Part shown: piece after piece, positions 57,242 through 64,000 of the stretch
Position numbering within the stretch: position 1 is the first letter of the stretch
How the letters are laid out: every line of letters begins with the position of its first letter
DNA from: Nitrospirota bacterium
GTDB taxonomy: Bacteria; Nitrospirota; JACRHL01
Assembly (NCBI GenBank): GCA_029858285.1
Contig: JAOUFN010000004.1
Coordinates: 62,001-126,000, forward strand
Direction of reading: 5' to 3'
Length of the DNA: 64,000 nt
The notes under the pieces: generated by a model
Database searches by the model: none
What the model saw: the letters and a program-made list of their open reading frames with translations, nothing else
Told to the model about the DNA's origin: nothing
Translations under genes and position numbers: made by a program

Positions 57242-58753
57242 TCATGGCTGTTGGCCGGGGCCGGGAGAAATGGATGGAGAGATACCGACCCGGACGGCTT
57301 CGGAGGCCGCCTCTTCCAGGGGCATCACGATGACCGGGCCGAACCCGGACAGTTGCTGTTCCAGCCGCTTTGCGTCGCCCACCGAGACGACCAGCATGCG
57401 ATCCGCGTCCAGATGGGTGGCCACCACCCGTCTCAGGTCCTCGGGAGTGGCGCGGATCACCGCCTCCCGCATGCGCTGGATTTCGTCTGCGGGCAGCCCG
57501 ACCCGATCAAGATACACGCGCCTCAGCAGTACCTTGTCCGGGGTATCGGAGTTAAACACGAAGCGGTTGAGGAAAATATCCCGCGCGGCGTCCAGTTCCG
57601 CCTGCGGCACCGGTTCGCGGGCCATGCGGTGCACTTCATCGAGCATGCTTCCCACCACGGCCCCGGCGTTTTCGGGGCCGGTACTGGCGCTCATCACAAA
57701 GGTTCCACGGTCACTCTCCCCGATCATCAGCGCTGCGCTGACCGAATAGGCGAGTCCCTGGCGGGAGCGCACCTCCTGGAACAGCCGACTGGTGAAGGCA
57801 TCACCGCCCAGGATAGTCACTGCCAGCCGCAGCAGGTGGTAATCGGGGTCCTTGCGGTCCAGGGTGACCTGTCCCACCAGTATCGATGCCTGGTCCGGCT
57901 CCTTGTCGGTCACCACCACCCGGCGAGGGCCGCTGTCGGGCAGGGCGGGAATGGCGGGGAGTTCAAGGGCGTCTCCCGCCTGCCAGTCACCGAAGACCTT
58001 GCGCAGCATGGCCACCATGGGCTCCACCTCGAAGTCACCCACCACCCCGATGGTAGTGTTCCGGGGCTGGAAATAGTGCTGGTGGAACGCCACAAGCTGT
58101 TCACGGTTGACCGCCTCCAGCGTGTGAGTATCCATCTCCCATGCACGGGGGTGAGAATCACCGTACAACTGGCGGGCGAACTGGCGACGCAGCACCTGCT
58201 GGACCGTATCGTTGCGCCGCCGCACGGCCTCCATCATTGCCCCCCGGGCCATCTGGAAGCGGTCGGCATCGAAGCGCGGGCGCCGCAACACGTCGGCAAA
58301 CCGTTCCAGCGCTACCGGCAGGTTGCGCGACAGTGTGTTGACGTGGACATGGAAGGTTTCGTCATCCGCACCGCTGCCGAGCAGGATGGCGCGGGCATCC
58401 AGGTCCGTGTCCAGCGTGTCTGGCGTGAAGGCGCCAGCGCCGCCGTCACGCAGCAGTCGCCCCAGCATGGCTCCCATGCCGGTGGTTTCGCGCGGGGTGT
58501 GCAGCAGTCCGACCCCCACCGTGGCGTACAGCTTGACCAGGGGCAGACTGGCATCCGGCAGCAGGTACAGACGCAGTCCGTTGTCCAGGGTAACGGCGTG
58601 AATCTGCGGCTCGGTGATAGCAACCGGTTCAAAGCGCATGTGGCGCGGGTCGGGGGTGGTGGCGCAGGCCGTGGCCAGCAGCAGACAGAGAATGGACACG
58701 CCTCGCCGCGTGCCAGTGGTCAGCGGTGCCCGGCCCACGGCTGTGGACATCAC
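57242..58753 (-). CDS. M16 family peptidase-like lipoprotein, non-catalytic partner
   Basis: A 503-residue protein with a signal sequence ending LLATACATT (lipobox). It has the two-domain M16 fold (insulinase/processing-peptidase type) with the LYGDSHPRAWEMDTHTLEAV and the substrate-binding SRLFQEVRSRQGLAYSVSAAL parts, but the zinc motif HxxEH is missing at its usual place (GMGAMLGRLLRDGG). Such inactive subunits pair with active ones, as alpha/beta in mitochondrial processing peptidase. The active partner is the gene directly upstream, with which it shares ATGA (58750-58753). Confidence 0.88.
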   Translation of the reverse strand: MMSTAVGRAPLTTGTRRGVSILCLLLATACATTPDPRHMRFEPVAITEPQIHAVTLDNGLRLYLLPDASLPLVKLYATVGVGLLHTPRETTGMGAMLGRLLRDGGAGAFTPDTLDTDLDARAILLGSGADDETFHVHVNTLSRNLPVALERFADVLRRPRFDADRFQMARGAMMEAVRRRNDTVQQVLRRQFARQLYGDSHPRAWEMDTHTLEAVNREQLVAFHQHYFQPRNTTIGVVGDFEVEPMVAMLRKVFGDWQAGDALELPAIPALPDSGPRRVVVTDKEPDQASILVGQVTLDRKDPDYHLLRLAVTILGGDAFTSRLFQEVRSRQGLAYSVSAALMIGESDRGTFVMSASTGPENAGAVVGSMLDEVHRMAREPVPQAELDAARDIFLNRFVFNSDTPDKVLLRRVYLDRVGLPADEIQRMREAVIRATPEDLRRVVATHLDADRMLVVSVGDAKRLEQQLSGFGPVIVMPLEEAASEAVRVGISPSISPGPGQQP

Positions 58754-60276
58754 GGTTTATCCCCCCCCGGTCCACCCCCAGGCATGGTGGCTGTGCTGAC
58801 CCCCACCACGGCGTGTTCCGGGGTGAGGTAACGGCGCGCCACACGCTGGACGTCTTCCGGCGTGACCCGGGCGATTTCTTCCTGCAGGGTGAACAGGTAG
58901 CGCCATCCGCCCGCGATGGACTCGGCCCACGCCATCCCCCGGGCCAGGCCCATGTTACTGTCCCAGGAGCGAATCAGCGAGGCCTCCAGCCGGGTGCGGG
59001 CGCTGGCCATTTCTGCCTCGCTCACTGGTTCGTCCCGCAGCTTCGCCAGTTCCTGAAACACCCCCTGCTCCAGTTGTGGCAGCAGTCCTGGAGAAAGCGG
59101 AATGGCCTGAATGAGAAACAGGGACTCACTGCGGCTTCCGGGGATGCCGCTGGAACTGCCCGCCTGAATCGCCATTTGCCGATCCATCACCAGTGCGTGC
59201 CGCAGGCGGCTGGCGGAACCGATACCGAGAATGTGATTGATGACGTCCATCACCGCATCGTCCGGGTGTCCCACGCCGGGAGCGGGAAACCCCACCAGCA
59301 GGGCGGGTGACTCTTCTTGCAGCACCGTCACCCGGCGAGGCCCCAGGGAGGAAGGGTCGGGGGTGATGTGATGTGTCCGGATGGGGCGGGCGGGGATCTG
59401 CCCAAAGGTGTTTTGTACCTCGGTCAGGGCGGCTTCGGGGTCCACGTCACCCACCAGCGCGATGACCGTGTTACCCGGGGTGTAGTGATCCCTGAAAAAC
59501 GTCTCGGCCTGGGGACGGGTGAGGTGCTCAATGTCGCTTTCCCATCCGATGACCGGATTGCGGTAGGGGTGGGCGATAAAGGCGGCGGCCATGAACTGTT
59601 CCTGAAATCGGCCGCTGGGCTGGCTGTCCACCCGCATGCGCCGCTCCTCCAGCACTACCCCGCGCTCCCGGTAAAAGTCGCGGAAAACCGGGCGGGCCAT
59701 GCGTTCCGATTCCAGACTGGCCCACAACGGCAAGCGCCCTGCGGGCAGGCTGACAAAATAGACGGTGTAATCCGGTCCGGTGGTGGCGTTCAGACCCACC
59801 CCACCATTCCGGGCATAAAGCTGGCCCAGTTCGTCGTGCACCGTCAATTCGCCAGCCTGTTTTTCCAGCCGCGAGATGTCGGCATCCGCCGCCGTCAGTG
59901 CCTCCGCTCCTGCATCGCCGCTCTCCAGGGCCTGACGGTGGATGACCGCACGGTCCAGCTCATCCATCAATCGGCGTTCGGCGCGGAAGTTGCGGGTGCC
60001 GACGTGGCGTGTGCCCTTGAAGGCCATGTGCTCCATCATGTGCGCCACGCCGGTGGCGCCAGCCGGCTCGTCCATGGCCCCCGCGCGCACCATGATGATG
60101 GCCGAGAACACCGGCGCCTGATGGCGCGGTACCACCAGCAAGGTCAGGCCGTTGGCCAGCACGGTGCGATGTACTTCCGGGCTGCGGTCAAGGGGCGCCG
60201 CCCACGAGGGTGAAATGAACAGCGCCAGGGTGAGCAGCCCCGGAATCAACAGCGCCGGATCCGGCACAGCCAGCAC
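58750..60276 (-). CDS. M16 family zinc metallopeptidase
   Basis: About 508 residues from GTG 60276; longer frames reach 60396 and would overlap gph, which is less likely. A signal peptide (PALLIPGLLTLALFISPSWA) directs it to the periplasm. The zinc motif is HMMEHMAFKGTRHVG (HxxEH), followed about 80 residues later by the Glu ligand in DELGQLY. Its neighbour lacks the zinc motif; together they form the active/inactive pair typical of bacterial M16 proteases, which degrade peptides. A C-terminal SRLRHALVMDRQMAIQAGS segment is the usual substrate-binding part. Confidence 0.9.
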   Translation of the reverse strand: MLAVPDPALLIPGLLTLALFISPSWAAPLDRSPEVHRTVLANGLTLLVVPRHQAPVFSAIIMVRAGAMDEPAGATGVAHMMEHMAFKGTRHVGTRNFRAERRLMDELDRAVIHRQALESGDAGAEALTAADADISRLEKQAGELTVHDELGQLYARNGGVGLNATTGPDYTVYFVSLPAGRLPLWASLESERMARPVFRDFYRERGVVLEERRMRVDSQPSGRFQEQFMAAAFIAHPYRNPVIGWESDIEHLTRPQAETFFRDHYTPGNTVIALVGDVDPEAALTEVQNTFGQIPARPIRTHHITPDPSSLGPRRVTVLQEESPALLVGFPAPGVGHPDDAVMDVINHILGIGSASRLRHALVMDRQMAIQAGSSSGIPGSRSESLFLIQAIPLSPGLLPQLEQGVFQELAKLRDEPVSEAEMASARTRLEASLIRSWDSNMGLARGMAWAESIAGGWRYLFTLQEEIARVTPEDVQRVARRYLTPEHAVVGVSTATMPGGGPGGDKP

Positions 60277-60358
60277 CCGTCGCCAGGTTGACGGGGGTGG
60301 TCCCCCCCGGGGACCGGCCCTGGCGACCGGGCCGCAGCCCTTGATGTGTGTGGGCGGT

Positions 60359-61048
60359 TTAATCACGATCCGGGGGTTCCGGCCGCAGGCCTCCACCGTT
60401 ATCCAGCCGATGCACCAGGGGAATTAATTCCTGCATGTGACCCAGTACAAAATCCGGACGGGCGGCCAGCAACTCCTGGGGCTGACCCAGTCCGCAGGTG
60501 AGTATGGCGCACCGCACCCCGGCGGCGCGTGCGGCACCGATATCGGGCAGGCCGTCCCCCACCATCAGGGCTTCTTCCGGGGCCACGCCAAAATGCTCCA
60601 GCGCGGCGCGCAGCATGGCCGGGTCGGGCTTGAGGGCGGGGATGCTGTCACCTCCCAGCACCAGCCCCACGCGCTCACCGAGGCCCAGGTTGCGCACCAC
60701 TCCTTCGGTGTACAGCATCGGCTTGTTGGTGACGATGGCCTGATGGCGGCTGCCGAAGGCCTCCAGCACCTGCTCCACCCCTGGATACAGGCGGGTGTGG
60801 TCGGTAAGATGGTTCAGGTAGTGTGCCCGGAACACCGCCAGGGCATTTTCCAGATCCTCGGGGCGCTCCTCGCCCACGGCCCGGGCCAGCAGCGTGCGAA
60901 CCCCGTTGCCGACGAAACCGTACAATTCCTGGCGCGAATGCTGGGGCAATCCCAGATCGGACAAAGTGCGGTTCACCGCGTTGGCGAGATCGTCTTTGGA
61001 ATCGACGAGGGTGCCGTCCAGGTCATAGAGCAGCAGTCGGATGGGCAT
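60359..61048 (-). CDS. gph: Phosphoglycolate phosphatase (HAD family)
   Basis: A 229-residue HAD hydrolase. Motif I LLLYDLDGTLVDSKDDL carries the nucleophile Asp, motif II is AIVTNKP, motif III includes KPDP and motif IV VGDGLPDIGAARAAG. The cap is the alpha-helical C1 type as in Gph and PGMase-like enzymes. It removes 2-phosphoglycolate from DNA repair or photorespiration-like oxygenation by RubisCO; the sequence does not exclude another sugar phosphate. It stands at the head of the gph-M16-M16-uppP cluster. Confidence 0.85.
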   Translation of the reverse strand: MPIRLLLYDLDGTLVDSKDDLANAVNRTLSDLGLPQHSRQELYGFVGNGVRTLLARAVGEERPEDLENALAVFRAHYLNHLTDHTRLYPGVEQVLEAFGSRHQAIVTNKPMLYTEGVVRNLGLGERVGLVLGGDSIPALKPDPAMLRAALEHFGVAPEEALMVGDGLPDIGAARAAGVRCAILTCGLGQPQELLAARPDFVLGHMQELIPLVHRLDNGGGLRPEPPDRD

Positions 61049-61154
61049 GAGGGAGTCGGGTCCGGGTGCGTGGGGCGCCGCTGAACGGCACGGGTTGCGG
61101 CGCGGGTTGTGATGGCACCGACTGTGGCGGGCGCCGGAACCGCATCAGCCGGGG

Positions 61155-64000
61155 TTACATGTGGCCCGGAAAGATAACATATACCTTGCCGGCCTGTCGG
61201 CGCACCTCGATGATCGCCTCCGGGGCCTGGAAGCGGCCAGGGTAGACCATGTAGCCCAGGAACAGGCTGACATCCGTGGTGGGCGAGGTGGCGATCAGCT
61301 CATCCTGCCCGTCCAGATTCAGGTCCGTGGCGATCAACGTATCGCCGAAGCTCGCATGGGCGGACCCGGCATAGGCAGTGATATAACCCTCGGAGACAGG
61401 GGGACCGGAGGTTTGCCCGCGATAGAAGAAAATGCTCCCCGTATCCGGCCCCACCGGACTGTCGTGGTAAGGGGCGCTGACCACCAGCGAAGCGGCGCCC
61501 GTCCCTCCGGGGGCGAAGTGTCCCACCGCCAGCCGTACCCCGAACTCCATTCCTTGCTGGACGCCAGGCGGGCCAATGCGCAGCGGGGGCAGAGCGGTAA
61601 AGCCTGGGCCAGTGTCGTACAGCAGGGCCTCGCCCACCTCCCGGTCGAATGCCCCCGGCTTGGCCGGGTCATAAAAAAATGGGTCGGCACGGGTACGGAA
61701 CGGTGCCCCGACAACCAGTTCGTCCGCCGGATCGCTGGTGATCAGGTTGCCCACGGCCAGCCCCATACCAAAACCACTCGGATGCCCGAAGGGGGAGGCA
61801 ATCGGGTCGGTGACGACCATGCGCGCTGTACCCAAGGTGGCGATGCGCAGGGCACTGGATGTGGCCACTTGCCAGTTTGTGGGGGCGATCCCCACCACCC
61901 GGGGGGTGGCCGGGTTATCGGTGGGGGTTCCCTTGGGGTCCCGCCCCGGAGCGCCCACGAACAACTCCGCGATGCCATCGCCCGTGACGTCACCGAGGGC
62001 CAGCGCACTGCCAAAAAATGCATTGCTGCGGGGTGCTAGCTCGGTGACCACGGCCCGCAGCGGACCGGAAAACAACCAGTCGCCGTTTGCCGGCGCCAGC
62101 AGCACCTCCACGAATCCGGCATTCACGACACCGCCCACATCGCCATACGGAGCGCCCACGATCAGATCGTCCCGGCCGTCACCGTTCAGGTCCCGGGCCG
62201 CGAGGCGGAAGCCGTAGCGGGTGTTGGCCCGGGTATTGTTGACGTTCCACAGGGGAAGGCCGTTGGGGGCGGTCATGGTGATTTCGGGGACAATGCGATT
62301 GACCGCCCGAATGCCTCCATTGGCGTCCAGCAGCCAGACGTCGACAAAACCCACCTGGGGGTCGTTGCTGCCGGGTACCTTGGCGTAGGGGGCGCTCACC
62401 GCCACGTCTCCCAGGCCGTCGCCGTCGAAGTCTCCACCAACCAGTTGTGTGCCCCAGGTTGATCCGGCATCCACCAACTGGCCGGAAATCGGGTCAATCT
62501 GCCGGTTGGTATAGGGGATGATGGAGGGAAACGGCGTAGCCGGGTCGGATGTATAAGGGAAAGCGTCCAGACGTACGGCCACGGCAGTATCCTGGGTGGG
62601 ATAGCTACCAATCACACTGGGTTTGTTGCGGTCCGGATCCAGCGGATCACGGCCAATGAGCGATACCCCCACCGAGGCCCCGAAATTGACGCCGGGTGTG
62701 GGGTAGCCCAGGCCAATAATCTGGCTCCCGGAGGCATCAAGTGCCAGATCGGGAGAGGTGAGAACCGACATCCCCTGGACCAGCCGCACCTGTCCCAGCG
62801 CCCAATACCCGGCGTTGTCCGGGTCTTTCAGGCGCACCATGGGGGCGGATTGTATGGGCAGGGCCAGACCGGCCGGGGCGGAGTAGAGGCCATACGGAGT
62901 GGTAATCGTCCCGGCACCAACCACGTCCCACACGGCCTTTTCCTGCGCGACGGATCCGGAAAACATTTCCTGGCGACCGACCTTGCCCGTCACGGCGAGG
63001 GACGCCTCGCCCGGTGTCACACTGATGGCGGGGAACGGCTTCTGCAACACCACGAACACGCCGCCCGCGTCCGTGCCGGCGTAGGGGGCGCCACAGATAA
63101 TGTCGCGGTGGCCGTCTAGATTCAGGTCGGCGATGGCGAACGCGGCACCGTAGCCATCCCCCGGGGTCTGGCCGCTGGCGCCGAACAGGCGCATGCGCCC
63201 GAAGCCAGTGTTGCCGTTACCCAGATACACGGTCACCGAGCCGTTCTGGAGCAAGGATGCGGTGCCCACCCCAAGGTCATTGTTGCCATCACCGTCCACG
63301 TCGTTGATACGAAGTGTGGCGCCGAAGCGCAATCCGTCGGACGGGGAGGGGGGTAGCAACTGATTGGTCCAGTGCAGCCCTTCCAGACCGTCACCAAAAA
63401 ACAAAAACACCGCCCCGGCGGCGACGGGCACGCCACCCGCCCCGATCACCGGCTGTCCCAATGCACTCACCGCGACGTCCTGCAGCAGGTCGCCAGACAA
63501 ATCGCCAGCGGCGATCTCGTGGCCAAAGCGGGCACCAGACGCCGGGAATGGGCTGTGGAGCTCGATGGGTGTGCGGAATCGGGGGGTGGGGGAGGCGACA
63601 TCGGCGTGGAACGCGAATACCTGACCAGCCGAAGTGTAAGTCACTCCGCCTGCGGTCACCGCGGCTCCCGGAGCCCCCACGAGCAGGTCATTCACCTGCG
63701 CGGCCTCGCCGCTGAGGCCGTATTGGGAGCATCCGTCCAGACAGGCGCGGGTGAGTGATTCGCCGAACGCGGCACCCGCCTGTGGCACGGGTTGAGTGAG
63801 GGGGGCCGCCAGGACAATGCCTGGAGTGCCGGCATAGCTCAGGACGTGTACTTCACCAGCCAGAGGCAGACCGGCCACCGTGCGCCCGGGGGCCCCCGCC
63901 GCCACGGCCTGAACGGTCGCCCCGGCAAAGTAACCCGTGGCCAGAGTGGCGCCAAACCGGTCTCCGGCCACACCGGAGGGCAAAGACAACGAGATCGGCG
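61155..64000 (-). CDS. FG-GAP repeat beta-propeller protein (5' partial)
   Basis: At least 948 residues; the frame stays open to the window edge, so the N-terminus and any signal peptide lie outside. It consists of many integrin-alpha-like FG-GAP repeats: GDFDGDGLGDVAVSAPY, DLNGDGRDDLIVGAPYG, DVTGDGIAELFVGAPG, DLNLDGHRDIICGAPYAG and DVDGDGNNDLGVGTAS, each holding a DxDGDGxxD calcium site. Between repeats are less regular blocks with SVTPGEASLAVTGKVG and a C-terminal segment ending VIFPGHM. Such proteins are usually secreted or cell-surface adhesion or carbohydrate-binding proteins. No secretion genes are in the window. Confidence 0.85.
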   Translation of the reverse strand, partial: PISLSLPSGVAGDRFGATLATGYFAGATVQAVAAGAPGRTVAGLPLAGEVHVLSYAGTPGIVLAAPLTQPVPQAGAAFGESLTRACLDGCSQYGLSGEAAQVNDLLVGAPGAAVTAGGVTYTSAGQVFAFHADVASPTPRFRTPIELHSPFPASGARFGHEIAAGDLSGDLLQDVAVSALGQPVIGAGGVPVAAGAVFLFFGDGLEGLHWTNQLLPPSPSDGLRFGATLRINDVDGDGNNDLGVGTASLLQNGSVTVYLGNGNTGFGRMRLFGASGQTPGDGYGAAFAIADLNLDGHRDIICGAPYAGTDAGGVFVVLQKPFPAISVTPGEASLAVTGKVGRQEMFSGSVAQEKAVWDVVGAGTITTPYGLYSAPAGLALPIQSAPMVRLKDPDNAGYWALGQVRLVQGMSVLTSPDLALDASGSQIIGLGYPTPGVNFGASVGVSLIGRDPLDPDRNKPSVIGSYPTQDTAVAVRLDAFPYTSDPATPFPSIIPYTNRQIDPISGQLVDAGSTWGTQLVGGDFDGDGLGDVAVSAPYAKVPGSNDPQVGFVDVWLLDANGGIRAVNRIVPEITMTAPNGLPLWNVNNTRANTRYGFRLAARDLNGDGRDDLIVGAPYGDVGGVVNAGFVEVLLAPANGDWLFSGPLRAVVTELAPRSNAFFGSALALGDVTGDGIAELFVGAPGRDPKGTPTDNPATPRVVGIAPTNWQVATSSALRIATLGTARMVVTDPIASPFGHPSGFGMGLAVGNLITSDPADELVVGAPFRTRADPFFYDPAKPGAFDREVGEALLYDTGPGFTALPPLRIGPPGVQQGMEFGVRLAVGHFAPGGTGAASLVVSAPYHDSPVGPDTGSIFFYRGQTSGPPVSEGYITAYAGSAHASFGDTLIATDLNLDGQDELIATSPTTDVSLFLGYMVYPGRFQAPEAIIEVRRQAGKVYVIFPGHM

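Overview
The window is about 64 kb of GC-rich DNA, densely packed with genes, from a Gram-negative respiring bacterium. Ubiquinone genes (ubiA, ubiD, a UbiH-type monooxygenase), a CcoG-type oxidase assembly protein, lipoproteins and queF/rluB/tpx-type housekeeping genes point to Pseudomonadota. A reductive-TCA-like fumarate reductase cluster, ThyX instead of ThyA, and several SUMF1/FGE-domain proteins beside cytochrome genes would suit a chemolithoautotrophic lineage such as the Magnetococcia, but that placement is an inference. I saw no tRNA, rRNA, CRISPR array, insertion sequence or phage gene. Many adjacent genes overlap by 1 to 8 bp at start/stop junctions.

Region by region. 1-5961: a respiratory cluster with a CcoS-like end fragment, a membrane-anchored monohaem cytochrome c, two short haem-copper-oxidase-subunit-I-like proteins, a membrane-anchored FGE-domain protein, a thioredoxin-like lipoprotein, two small membrane proteins and CcoG. 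6033-11061: dcd, an RhlE-type helicase, queF (opposite strand), plsC and an unusual double-length ThyX. 11316-19720: two FrdB-like iron-sulfur proteins, FrdA, sucC, sucD, and three redox subunits resembling hydrogenase/sulfite reductase/heterodisulfide reductase electron-transfer modules. Together they read as a soluble NAD(P)H-linked fumarate reductase with succinyl-CoA synthetase. 19725-21882: a possible winged-helix protein, a histidine phosphatase, a redoxin and a TfoX-like protein. 22501-24989 (minus): an MFS transporter and citrate synthase. 25305-32484 (plus): a SWIM/SNF2 helicase, then a substrate-binding lipoprotein coupled to a hybrid histidine kinase.

32500-39050 (minus): one tightly coupled operon ubiA-ubiD-FGE-(dihaem cytochrome/FGE fusion)-FGE-ubiH-like. 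39363-41282: a GNAT domain joined to a histone-deacetylase-like domain through a Lys/Ala/Pro-rich, histone-H1-like linker. 41483-45848: purQ-purL-purF without purS. 45983-50537: LOG-family protein, nth, lemA and an M48 metalloprotease. 50571-64000 (minus): a TPR/O-GlcNAc-transferase-like protein, aspS, rluB, tpx (with a strong terminator), uppP, a catalytic/non-catalytic pair of M16 proteases, gph and an FG-GAP beta-propeller protein cut by the window edge.

The most unusual parts are the two redox clusters carrying SUMF1/FGE-domain proteins, the GNAT-linker-deacetylase fusion, the double ThyX with altered signatures, and the fumarate reductase cluster, whose FrdA lacks the histidine that binds FAD covalently in the classical enzymes.
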